The notes below the pieces were generated by a model, which worked only from the letters and a program-made list of their open reading frames with translations, was not told the origin of the DNA and did no database searches. 64,000 bases of DNA from Nitratidesulfovibrio sp. SRB-5 (lineage in GTDB: Bacteria; Desulfobacterota; Desulfovibrionia; Desulfovibrionales; Desulfovibrionaceae): contig NZ_JAIOTY010000002.1 of assembly GCF_019931275.1 (NCBI RefSeq), forward strand, positions 702,131 through 766,130, in the 5' to 3' direction. Shown here in pieces: positions 16,811 through 24,030 of this stretch (the stretch's first letter is position 1; every line of letters begins with the position of its first letter). The translations under genes were made by a program, and so were the position numbers.

Positions 16811-16951
16811 ATGCTGAACGAACTGATTCAGAATGCGATGCATTCGAGCCCGCAGGGTTTCCTGGGCGTCAGCCTGATCGCCATCTACTTCTGCGTCATC
16901 GTGGCTACCGCCTTTTACCGTATCGGTAAGGGCGACCACATGCATCATTAG
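16811..16951 (+). CDS. 46-residue single-helix membrane protein
   Basis: A short frame with an ideal ribosome binding site (AAGGAG, ten bases upstream of the ATG). Residues about 17-36 form one membrane helix (FLGVSLIAIYFCVIVATAFY). The tail is short and charged and ends in HMHH, which could bind a metal. It is expressed alone, from the dyad-bearing promoter upstream to the terminator at 17082. Small proteins like this often associate with a larger membrane complex; I see no clue to which one. Coding status rests on the ribosome binding site, the clean topology and the flanking signals. Confidence 0.65.
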   Translation: MLNELIQNAMHSSPQGFLGVSLIAIYFCVIVATAFYRIGKGDHMHH

Positions 16952-17081
16952 AAGGGACCGCAGAACGAAGGAATCAAGGACGGGCGTGCCCGCCGGGTTT
17001 CTTCAGCGCCGTGCCGCGCCACTCGCCGGGGCGTCGCGGGTTTTTCGGTGCGTCACGCGCGCATCGCCAGTTTTCCGCAGG

Positions 17082-17106
17082 GGCCGTCCGCAGGGGCGGC
17101 CTTTTT
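17082..17106 (+). terminator. Intrinsic terminator after the small membrane protein
   Basis: An 8-bp stem (17082-17089 with 17094-17101, one G-U pair) and five T. Together with the 10-bp repeat at 17201 it is all that is recognisable in the 318-base gap before rfbA ends at 17270. Confidence 0.75.
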
Positions 17107-17200
17107 GCGTGCGCTGCGCCCGGCGGAGCGGGAGGAACCGTAGGCAGCCTTCGATGTCGCCCTGCGTCTGCTCGTCCCGCATGTGCCCGCTTTGTTCTGT

Positions 17201-17270
17201 TGATCTCCGTCCAGTTCCGTGCCGTTGCGTCCTGTTCCGTCCGGTTCCGCCCGATCCGCTTCCGCGCCGT
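17201..17270. repeat. 10-bp degenerate tandem repeat, seven units
   Basis: Units keep a strict 10-base register around GTTCCGTCC variants (CCAGTTCCGT, CCTGTTCCGT, CCGGTTCCGC). It lies immediately past the 3' end of rfbA. Confidence 0.8.
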
Positions 17271-18148
17271 CACACCCGCAGGCGGTCCTCCATGATGTCC
17301 ATCAGGTAGCGGCCATAGTCGTTCTTCAGCATGGGGGCTGCCAGCGCGCGCAGGGCATCGTCGTCGATGTAGCCCTTGCGCCAGGCGATTTCCTCGATGC
17401 AGGCGATTTTCAGGCCCTGCCGGTCCTGCACGGCCCGCACGAACGAGGCCGCCTGATGCAGCGATTCGAAGGTGCCGGTATCCAGCCAGGCTACCCCGCG
17501 TCCCAGGAATTCCACCGACAGGTTGCCTTCGCGCAGGTACAGGTTGTTCAGGTCGGTGATTTCCAGTTCGCCGCGCGGCGATGGGGCAAGCCGGGCGGCC
17601 AGTTCCGGCGCGCGCCCGTCGTAGAAATAGAGCCCGGTGACGGCAAAGCGCGACTTGGGCGCGGCGGGCTTTTCCTCGATGCTGATGACCTTGCACGCCG
17701 TGTCAAATTCCACCACGCCGTAGCGTTCCGGGTCGCGCACCTTGTAGCCGAACACGACGCCGCCCTTTTCCAGCTTGGCGCACTGCCGCAGCAGCGAGGG
17801 CAGCCGGTCGCCGTAGAACAGGTTGTCGCCAAGAATGAGACAGCTGGGTTCCCCGGCCAGAAAGTCGCGCGCCAGCAGAAAGGCCTGGGCCAGGCCTTCG
17901 GGGCGGGGCTGTTCGATGTAGGTGAACGAAAGGCCCAGTTGGGAGCCGTCGCCCAGCAGTTCGCGAAAGCGCGGCTGATCCGCCGGGGTGGTGATGATGC
18001 ATATCTCGCGGATGCCCGCCAGCATCAGCACCGACAGCGGGTAGTAGATCATGGGCTTGTCGTACACCGGCATGAGCTGCTTGGAGACGCCCATGGTGAT
18101 GGGATAGAGCCGCGTGCCGGAACCACCGGCGAGAATGATGCCTTTCAT
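17270..18148 (-). CDS. rfbA: Glucose-1-phosphate thymidylyltransferase
   Basis: 292 residues, the normal RfbA length. It makes dTDP-glucose from dTTP and glucose-1-phosphate, the entry step to dTDP-rhamnose for O-antigen and capsule. The nucleotide-binding GGSGTRLYP motif is at residues ~8-16, then [18 protein letters not shown], and later [16 protein letters not shown] and the end-segment WRKGYID typical of RfbA. The ATG at 18148 has TGAGG upstream; the longer open frame to 18466 is unconserved. The other rfb genes are absent here. Two tandem terminator-like hairpins on the same strand lie 250 bases upstream. Confidence 0.95.
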   Translation of the reverse strand: MKGIILAGGSGTRLYPITMGVSKQLMPVYDKPMIYYPLSVLMLAGIREICIITTPADQPRFRELLGDGSQLGLSFTYIEQPRPEGLAQAFLLARDFLAGEPSCLILGDNLFYGDRLPSLLRQCAKLEKGGVVFGYKVRDPERYGVVEFDTACKVISIEEKPAAPKSRFAVTGLYFYDGRAPELAARLAPSPRGELEITDLNNLYLREGNLSVEFLGRGVAWLDTGTFESLHQAASFVRAVQDRQGLKIACIEEIAWRKGYIDDDALRALAAPMLKNDYGRYLMDIMEDRLRV

Positions 18149-18399
18149 GCCGACCTCACTGATGAATGGTGCCGCGCAGGGCACGGCAGTGCGGCATGGT
18201 AGCCGGGACGGGGCGGGAAGGGAAGGGGGATGCGCGCCGGGGCCGGGGTGATGGGGGGAAGGAGCAGTCCGCCGCGGACGTGCCGGGAATATGGGGAGGG
18301 GGATGGCCTGTGTTCGGGCAACTGGAAATCGGCCTTGGCCGTCATGCCATAACGTCGGCCTTGGCCGCATGGCAGGATGTCGGCTTTCGCTGGCGCAAC

Positions 18400-18449
18400 A
18401 AAAAAGGCGGTTTTCGCCTGCACAACAAAAAAACGGCTTTCGCCGTTTT
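18400..18449 (-). terminator. Two tandem intrinsic terminators on the minus strand
   Basis: A perfect 8-bp stem (18430-18437 with 18442-18449) followed on the minus strand by seven T, then a 5-bp stem (18405-18409 with 18415-18419) followed by six T. They lie upstream of rfbA, where no minus-strand protein gene is seen. Confidence 0.75.
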
Positions 18450-18610
18450 GGGGCCCTTTGCGGCAAGGGCCTGGGGGGTGTGCTCGCGTTTTTGGTGGTC
18501 CGGGGGGAACAGCCTTGGGGGAGGGCCTTGGTGCGGGGTTCCCCCCGGACGCGAGACGAGACACACTCGAGAAGGGATATATCCCCGGAACCATGGGCCG
18601 TCTGTTAGAA
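18430..18610 (-). ncRNA. Candidate structured minus-strand RNA ending at tandem terminators
   Basis: On the minus strand a perfect 13-bp inverted repeat (18498-18510 with 18538-18550), an enclosing CTCGCG/CGCGAG pair and a further stem (GGCCCTT/AAGGGCC, 18452-18471) lead straight into the two terminators. No frame on this strand looks coding. No clear promoter is visible and I do not recognise a known RNA family. It could equally be an extragenic palindromic element. Confidence 0.25.
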
Positions 18611-18688
18611 ATTTCGCGGAGGCTGGTAGTGTCTGGGGGTGAGCGGTCGCTGACATACGGTATCGTTGGAGAAAGGAGAAATTCTAAC
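18604..18688. repeat. AT-rich inverted repeat enclosing 62 bases
   Basis: GTTAGAAATTTC (18604-18615) and GAAATTCTAAC (18678-18688) pair over 11 bases with one bulged A. It lies in the 340-base gap upstream of rplU, which otherwise shows no gene. It may be a closing stem of an RNA or a relic of a small element. Confidence 0.4.
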
Positions 18689-18899
18689 GCAGGTGTGGCA
18701 CGGTGGCCGTTGCCGATGGGGGGAAATCCCGACCTTGCGGGGCGTGTGGGCGTATGCTATCGACATCGGCCCCGCATGAGGGGCGCGTGAACCGGCCGGA
18801 AGGCCCGCGTTTGCGCACGGATGCGGCCCGCTGGTGGCCGCCCGGATGGAATTTTACGAACATTTCCGGGGCTCGGCCGCGCAGGGTGGCAATCCGGGG

Positions 18900-18927
18900 T
18901 TGACTTCCTGCCCCGAATGAGGATAAG
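18900..18927 (+). promoter_or_regulatory. Sigma-70 promoter of rplU-rpmA
   Basis: TTGACT and GATAAG separated by 16 bases, about 30 bases upstream of the rplU start. It gives a short leader and fits a constitutive ribosomal protein operon. Confidence 0.6.
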
Positions 18928-18956
18928 TCAGCCCTCTCTCGTCATGGAGGTTACTA

Positions 18957-19265
18957 ATGTACGCGATTATCGAAACGGGTGGCAAACAGTTCCGCGTCGA
19001 AGAAGGCGCCAAGATCTTCGTAGAGAAGCTCGAGGCCGAAGCCGGCAGCGAAATTGTCATCGATAAGGTTCTGATGCTGGGCGGCGGCGCGTTTTCCGTC
19101 GGCGCTCCCTATGTGGAAGGCGCGAAGGTCACCGCCGAGGTGGTCGAACACGGTCGCGGCGAAAAGCTCATCGTGTTCAAGAAGTGGCGCCGCAACGACT
19201 CCCGCAAGAAGCAGGGCCACCGTCAGGACTTCACGGCCCTGAAGATCAAGGCCATCCAGGCCTAG
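18957..19265 (+). CDS. rplU: 50S ribosomal protein L21
   Basis: 102 residues, full length. The opening MYAIIETGGKQFRVEEG and the C-terminal KKWRRNDSRKKQGHRQ block are diagnostic of L21, which binds 23S rRNA and contacts L20. GGAGGT precedes the ATG by six bases. It heads a unit with rpmA 18 bases downstream; obgE and proB follow on the same strand but after a terminator. Confidence 0.98.
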   Translation: MYAIIETGGKQFRVEEGAKIFVEKLEAEAGSEIVIDKVLMLGGGAFSVGAPYVEGAKVTAEVVEHGRGEKLIVFKKWRRNDSRKKQGHRQDFTALKIKAIQA

Positions 19266-19283
19266 CGCCAAGGAGAACACGTC

Positions 19284-19553
19284 ATGGCACATAAGAAAGC
19301 AGGCGGCAGCTCCCGCAACGGACGCGACAGCGCCGGACAACGCCGCGGCGTGAAGCGCTTCGGCGGCGAGCAGGTCCTGGCCGGCAACATTCTGGTTCGT
19401 CAGCTGGGCACCCGCGTGCACCCCGGCGACAACGTGGGCATGGGCAGGGACTACACCCTGTTCGCCACGGTCGAGGGCACCGTGAAGTACGAAAAGTACA
19501 CCCGCAAGAAGAAGGTCCAGACCCGCGTGCACGTGGTGCCCGCCCAGGCGTAG
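19284..19553 (+). CDS. rpmA: 50S ribosomal protein L27
   Basis: 89 residues. The N-terminus [16 protein letters not shown] is the classical L27 start that reaches the peptidyl transferase centre; no extra cleavable extension of the Firmicutes type is present. The body has the [17 protein letters not shown] block. AAGGAG is well placed before the ATG. It is co-transcribed with rplU, the usual pairing, and is followed by a terminator. Confidence 0.98.
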   Translation: MAHKKAGGSSRNGRDSAGQRRGVKRFGGEQVLAGNILVRQLGTRVHPGDNVGMGRDYTLFATVEGTVKYEKYTRKKKVQTRVHVVPAQA

Positions 19554-19590
19554 GCCCGGCCGCACATACACGTCCACGGCTTGCATTTCC

Positions 19591-19630
19591 GGGGCGGAAG
19601 TCGCGCAGCGTTCTTCCGCCCCTTTCGTGT
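19591..19630 (+). terminator. Intrinsic terminator after rpmA
   Basis: GGGGCGGAAG (19591-19600) pairs perfectly with CTTCCGCCCC (19613-19622) around a 12-base loop, followed by TTTCGTGTTT. Confidence 0.8.
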
Positions 19631-19726
19631 TTGCTTCGCGCGGTCGCCGCGTGTAGTGCACGGGGCAGGCAGGTTGCGCCCATTGCACCCAGGGGGTCGC
19701 TCCGGTCCGGCATGATGGCCAGGCCA

Positions 19727-19876
19727 GTCGGGGCCAAACCGGTCAGGTCCGGACCAGTCAGGTCAACAGCCGTCAGGCCCGGACCAGTCAGGCCCAAAGG
19801 CGTCAGGTCCGGACCAGACATGGCCAGTCCAGTCAGATCCTGAACAGTCAGGTCCTGACCAGTCAGGCCGGGCCCG
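19727..19876. repeat. 15-bp tandem repeat array, ten units
   Basis: Ten units in exact 15-base register. The core GTCAGGTCCGGACCA recurs unchanged at 19742 and 19802 and varies elsewhere. On the minus strand each unit reads as five residues of LTGPD type, so the array mimics a pentapeptide-repeat protein, but there is no ribosome binding site or conserved frame around it. It occupies the rpmA-obgE gap (19554-20058). Confidence 0.9.
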
Positions 19877-20058
19877 GCGCGAAAGGCGGGGCAGCAGCGC
19901 CGGTCACCGGCGCCGACACCGGATTTTTTGGCGTTCTTCGCGTTCACCGCGTCGGGCGCGTTACGGCAGGTCGGTCACTTCCGGCTTCGCCCCGGCACTG
20001 CGGACATTCCGCGCGCCGCATCCACCGCATATCCACAGTATTCAAGGCAGGCATCATC

Positions 20059-21165
20059 ATGCGCTTCGTCGACGAAGCCACCATTACGGTTCGCGCGGGC
20101 AACGGCGGCAACGGCTGCGTTTCGTTCCGCCGCGAAAAGTTCGTGCCGCGCGGCGGCCCCGACGGGGGCGACGGCGGCGACGGCGGCAGCGTCATCCTGC
20201 GCGCCTCCACCCGGCTGTTGTCGCTCTACGACTTCCGTCTGCAACGCACCTACGAGGCGCAGAACGGGCAGGGCGGCATGGGCAGCCAGTGCCATGGCCG
20301 CAAGGGCGACGACCTGACCGTGGAATTGCCCGTGGGCACCCAGATTTACGAGGTGACCGAGGACGGCGAAACCCTGCTGTGCGACCTTTCCGACCCGGAG
20401 ACCGTCTTCGTGGTGGCGCAGGGCGGGCGCGGCGGCAAGGGCAACGAGCACTTCAAGTCGTCCACCAACCGCGCCCCGCGCTTTGCCCAGAAGGGCGAGA
20501 CGGGAGAGGTGCGCTCGCTGCGCCTGGAACTGAAGATCCTGGCAGACGCGGGCCTGCTGGGCCTGCCCAACGCGGGCAAGTCCACCTTCATTTCCAAGGT
20601 GTCGGCGGCGCGGCCCAAGATCGCGGCCTATCCGTTCACCACGCTGATCCCCAACCTTGGCGTGATGATCGACGATGCCGACCCCGAGCAGCGGCTGGTC
20701 ATCGCGGACATTCCGGGTCTCATCGAGGGGGCGCACACCGGACAGGGCCTTGGCCACCGCTTCCTGAAGCACGTGGAGCGCACCCGGTTTCTGGTGCACA
20801 TCCTGAGCGTGGAAGACGTGTCCCTCGACAGTCCCGACGGCCCGTGGAGCGGCTTTGACCTCATCAACGAGGAACTGGTGCGCTTCGACGCGGACCTTGG
20901 CCAGCGGGTGCAGTTGCAGGTGGTCAACAAGATCGACCTGCGCGACCCCGAAGATGTGCAGGCCCTGCGCGACCGCGCCGCCGCCGATGGCCGTACCGTG
21001 CACTTCATGTCCGCGCTCACCGGCGAGGGGGTGGAGGACGTGGTGGCCGAGATGTGGCGCATGCGCGACGAGCTGGACAACCACGAGGCCCTGGTGCGCC
21101 TGCGCGAGACCGAGGAATTCGACGAGGAAGAAAGCGACATCGAGGTGATCTGGGTGCGCGAATAA
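20059..21165 (+). CDS. obgE: Obg-family GTPase
   Basis: 368 residues. Obg GTPases act in large-subunit assembly and the stringent response. The glycine-rich Obg fold occupies residues 1-~158 (VRAGNGGNGCVSFRREKFVPRGGPDGGDGG). The G domain follows with G1 GLPNAGKST (~170), G3 DIPGLIEGAH, G4 NKID and G5 SAL. The short acidic C-terminus (EFDEEESDIEVIWVRE) is typical of proteobacterial members. The start has only a weak AAGG 11 bases upstream. The gene is next to rplU/rpmA, the common bacterial arrangement, and 47 bases upstream of proB. Confidence 0.97.
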   Translation: MRFVDEATITVRAGNGGNGCVSFRREKFVPRGGPDGGDGGDGGSVILRASTRLLSLYDFRLQRTYEAQNGQGGMGSQCHGRKGDDLTVELPVGTQIYEVTEDGETLLCDLSDPETVFVVAQGGRGGKGNEHFKSSTNRAPRFAQKGETGEVRSLRLELKILADAGLLGLPNAGKSTFISKVSAARPKIAAYPFTTLIPNLGVMIDDADPEQRLVIADIPGLIEGAHTGQGLGHRFLKHVERTRFLVHILSVEDVSLDSPDGPWSGFDLINEELVRFDADLGQRVQLQVVNKIDLRDPEDVQALRDRAAADGRTVHFMSALTGEGVEDVVAEMWRMRDELDNHEALVRLRETEEFDEEESDIEVIWVRE

Positions 21166-21212
21166 CCCCGGCGCAAGCTGGCGGCGCGCCCGCATCCCAA
21201 CGGAGCGACGGC

Positions 21213-22400
21213 ATGTCCGGACGGAACGAGGCAAGGCAGGATCAGGCGGATACGGCGGGCGACTGGCAGGCCGAACGGCGCAGGGCGCTGGCGGATGCGC
21301 GTTGCGTCGTGGTCAAGGTGGGCAGCGCCGTGCTGACCAATGGCCAGGGGCTGGACCTTGCCATGGTGGAATCGCTGGCGGGCCAGCTTTCCGCCGTGCA
21401 GGAAGGCGGGCGCCGCGTGGTGCTGGTGTCTTCCGGCGCGGTGGCGGCGGGGCGCGGCGTGCTGCGCAGTTGCTGCGAGATCGCGGGCATGCCCCACCGG
21501 CAGGCGGCATCGGCCATCGGGCAGAGCCGCCTGATGCATCATTATGATGAAGCCTTTGCCCGGCGCGGGCGCATATCGGCCCAGGTTCTGCTTACCCGCG
21601 ACGACCTGAAGAGCCGCAACCGCTTTCTCAACGCCCGCAATACCTTTGCCGCGCTGCTCGACTGGGGGGCCATCCCCGTGGTCAACGAGAACGACACCGT
21701 GGCCGTGCACGACCTGAAGTTCGGCGACAACGACTGCCTGGCCAGCCTGTTGCTGAACATCGTGGAAGCCGACCTGTTCGTGAACATGACCTCGGCGGGC
21801 GGCGTGTTTGCCGAAAATCCGCAGGACAACCCCGACGCCTGCGTCATGGACTGCATCGACGACGTGCACGGGCTGGACCTGGACGGGCTGTGCGGCGGCA
21901 AGACGTCCGTGGGCACCGGCGGCATGTATTCCAAGCTGCTGTCCGCGCGGCGCGCCGCGCAGATAGGCGTGCCCACGCTCATCGTGCCGGGGCGCGAGCC
22001 CGACGTGCTGGCCCGCGCCTTCGCCGGAGAGGCCATTGGCACCTGGGTGCGCGCCGACGCCCGCACCGTCTCGCGCCGCAAGTACTGGCTGGCCTACCAG
22101 TCGGACCCGGCAGGCACCGTCACCGTGGACGAGGGCGCGGCCCGCGCCCTGCTGCAGGGCGGCAAAAGCCTGCTGCCCGGCGGGGTGTGCGCGGTGGAAG
22201 GGGGCTTCGGCTCCGGTGCGCTGGTGCGCGTGGCCGCGCAGGACGGCACGGTCATCGGGGTGGGGCTTTCCAACTACGCGGCGGCTGAACTGCGGCGCAT
22301 CATGGGCCACAAGCGCCACGAGGTGGCGGCCATCCTGGGCGACGCGCATTATCCGGAAGTTATTCACCGCGACAATCTGTTGCTGGATGCCGTGGTGTAG
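21213..22400 (+). CDS. proB: Glutamate 5-kinase
   Basis: 395 residues. ProB phosphorylates glutamate in the first step of proline synthesis. The amino-acid kinase domain starts at VVKVGSAVLTNGQG (~residue 33) with VVLVSSGAVAAGRG, then the substrate-binding VNENDTVAV and the TGGMYSKLLSARRA block. The last ~100 residues are a PUA domain (LPGGVCAVEGGFGSGALVRV), as in long ProB forms. GGAG is eight bases before the ATG at 21213; the frame open upstream overlaps obgE and lacks the conserved start. Feedback inhibition by proline is known for the family. Confidence 0.96.
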   Translation: MSGRNEARQDQADTAGDWQAERRRALADARCVVVKVGSAVLTNGQGLDLAMVESLAGQLSAVQEGGRRVVLVSSGAVAAGRGVLRSCCEIAGMPHRQAASAIGQSRLMHHYDEAFARRGRISAQVLLTRDDLKSRNRFLNARNTFAALLDWGAIPVVNENDTVAVHDLKFGDNDCLASLLLNIVEADLFVNMTSAGGVFAENPQDNPDACVMDCIDDVHGLDLDGLCGGKTSVGTGGMYSKLLSARRAAQIGVPTLIVPGREPDVLARAFAGEAIGTWVRADARTVSRRKYWLAYQSDPAGTVTVDEGAARALLQGGKSLLPGGVCAVEGGFGSGALVRVAAQDGTVIGVGLSNYAAAELRRIMGHKRHEVAAILGDAHYPEVIHRDNLLLDAVV

Positions 22401-22409
22401 GGCCCAAAT

Positions 22410-22490
22410 TGTCCTTTTGCCCGTTGGCTTCCGACCCGGAGGGCGCGAAGTGTGGCCGTTGGGCGAGGTTGCGAGCCCTACGGACATCGT
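22410..22490 (+). repeat. Intergenic repeat family (CCGTTGG element), copy A
   Basis: This 80-base stretch shares TTGTCCTTT, GCCCGTTGGC, GAGGGCGCG and GGCCGTTGGGC, then CGGACATCG, with copies at 37414-37493 and, more diverged, 63782-63929. A partial inverted copy (GACTCGCGCTACGCGCTCG) lies at 22543-22561. It fills part of the proB-thiD gap. Confidence 0.75.
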
Positions 22491-22722
22491 GCGCAACGCG
22501 GTCAAACTTCGCCTGCCATGGCGTTGCTGTCCTTATCCGTAAGACTCGCGCTACGCGCTCGCCTAACGGCCAAGGCTCGGTCGAATACAGCAAGAGTACG
22601 CGTTGCGGTCCCTATCCGTAAGGTTCGCTTCGCTCACCAAGCGGCTAGGGCACTCCCTCATGGCAGGCTCGTTTTCCTCGCCAACGAACAAAAATCCTGA
22701 TTTGGGCCCCCCTGCGCGCGAA

Positions 22723-22807
22723 GTTGGTTGCGGAACATTAAAAGCGAATGAATCGCAGGGTGTGAATTCATTCCGGAATAACCAACGATTTCGGCTTGTT
22801 CACCCTG
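22723..22807 (+). promoter_or_regulatory. Pseudoknot-like leader upstream of thiD (riboswitch candidate)
   Basis: Three perfect pairings nest here. GTTGGTT (22723-22729) pairs with AACCAAC (22780-22786) and encloses an 8-bp hairpin, GAATGAAT (22746-22753) with ATTCATTC (22766-22773). The loop of that hairpin contains CAGGGTG (22756-22762), which is complementary to CACCCTG (22801-22807) just before the ribosome binding site of thiD. That topology is an H-type pseudoknot able to hide or expose the start region. It does not match the TPP riboswitch consensus. Confidence 0.4.
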
Positions 22808-22824
22808 TCAGGATGGAGCCCCGC

Positions 22825-23673
22825 ATGACCGTACACGCACCGCACCCCACGCCCCCCTGCATCCTGACCATCGCCGGATCCGATTCCGGCGGCGGCGCGG
22901 GCATCCAGGCGGACCTGAAGGCCATGACCACCCTCGGCGGCTTCGGCATGAGCGTCATCACCGCGCTCACGGCCCAGAACGGCCTTGGCGTCACCGGCAT
23001 CCACGCCCCGGACGCGGAGTTCGTGGCCCTGCAACTGACCACCGTGCTGGACGGCTTTCCCGTGGCCGGGGCCAAGACGGGCATGCTGTTTTCCGCGCCC
23101 ATCATCGAGGCCGTGGCCGACGTGCTGGACGCCCGCAAGACCTTTCCGCTGGTGGTGGACCCGGTGTCCGTGAGCCAGAGCGGGCACCGCCTGCTGCGCG
23201 AAGACGCCGTGCAGGCTCTGGTGCGCCGCGTGCTGCCCCTGGCCGACCTGTTGACCCCCAATCGCCCCGAGGCGGAAATGCTGGCGGGCATGGACATCGC
23301 CACCGAAGCCGACGTCCGTGAGGCGGTGCGCCGCATCCTGGCCATGGGACCGAAGGCGGTACTGCTGAAGGGCGGCCACTTCGAGGGCAGCGGCGACCTG
23401 GTGGACTGGCTGGGCCTGCCCGGCACCGCGCCGAACGGCGCACCGGAGATCATCGCGCTTTCCCAGCCCCGCGTGGATACCCCCAACAACCATGGCACCG
23501 GCTGCACCCTGTCCGCCGCCATCGCCACCTGTCTTGGCCTCGGCATGGACCTGTTGCCCGCCGTGCAGCGCGCCCAGCGTTACCTGAACCTGTGCCTGCG
23601 CGAAAGCTACACGCCGGGTCAGGGCTTCGGCCCGCCCAACCATGCCGCACCCCTGACCCTGCGGGAGTTCTAG
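22825..23673 (+). CDS. thiD: Hydroxymethylpyrimidine/phosphomethylpyrimidine kinase
   Basis: 282 residues. ThiD phosphorylates HMP and HMP-P for thiamine synthesis. The ribokinase-like fold shows LTIAGSDSGGGAGIQADLKA at the N-terminus, VVDPVSVSQSGHRLL in the middle, NRPEAEML, and the anion-hole NNHGTGCTLSAAIA near the C-terminus. The ATG at 22825 has GGAG six bases upstream; the ATG at 22813 is too close to its own AGG. It has no other thi genes beside it and sits behind a structured leader, so it probably has its own regulation. It ends in a clear terminator. Confidence 0.95.
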   Translation: MTVHAPHPTPPCILTIAGSDSGGGAGIQADLKAMTTLGGFGMSVITALTAQNGLGVTGIHAPDAEFVALQLTTVLDGFPVAGAKTGMLFSAPIIEAVADVLDARKTFPLVVDPVSVSQSGHRLLREDAVQALVRRVLPLADLLTPNRPEAEMLAGMDIATEADVREAVRRILAMGPKAVLLKGGHFEGSGDLVDWLGLPGTAPNGAPEIIALSQPRVDTPNNHGTGCTLSAAIATCLGLGMDLLPAVQRAQRYLNLCLRESYTPGQGFGPPNHAAPLTLREF

Positions 23674-23773
23674 CGGGATTGCCGACAGGCCGTCATCCGG
23701 CCCGGCGTCGGCGTTTCGCCCGTTCGCGCGGGCATGGCTGGCCGTCCGCACGCCAGCACGGTTCCACATATTC

Positions 23774-23799
23774 GGGCCGCCCCTTCCGGGCGGCCCTTT
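23774..23799 (+). terminator. Intrinsic terminator after thiD
   Basis: A perfect 9-bp stem (23774-23782 with 23788-23796), a five-base loop and a short T run, 100 bases past the stop codon. Confidence 0.8.
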
Positions 23800-24030
23800 G
23801 CATTTTCATGGTAGGGGCGGCATTGCCCGGCGGCGTTTCCCGTCTGGCCATCGGAGCCCCCCTGCCTGCCGGCTTGGAAATATCATGGACCTGGGGTAGG
23901 CTTTGCCCGGCGCTTCGGCCTCCGCACGGCCCGAAAGCCTCGCCTGGACCCGCTTCGATCACGTCCGGTCCCATCGTGCGCCCTTCCGCCCGCATCCGGC
24001 GCCACCCCGAACGCCACCACAGGACCACGC

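Noticed and set aside
18690-18720. A sigma-54 promoter (TGGCACGGTGGCCGTTGC) upstream of rplU
   Set aside because: The distance between the GG and GC elements is three bases too long, and ribosomal protein genes are not expected to use sigma-54.
19282-19947. Pentapeptide-repeat protein gene on the minus strand
   Set aside because: The five-residue periodicity follows directly from the 15-bp DNA repeat. There is no ribosome binding site, and the frame runs antisense through rpmA.
22700-22824. A TPP riboswitch upstream of thiD
   Set aside because: The conserved TPP-riboswitch strings (CTGAGA and the AACCTGAT region) are absent; the pseudoknot-like fold is a different candidate.
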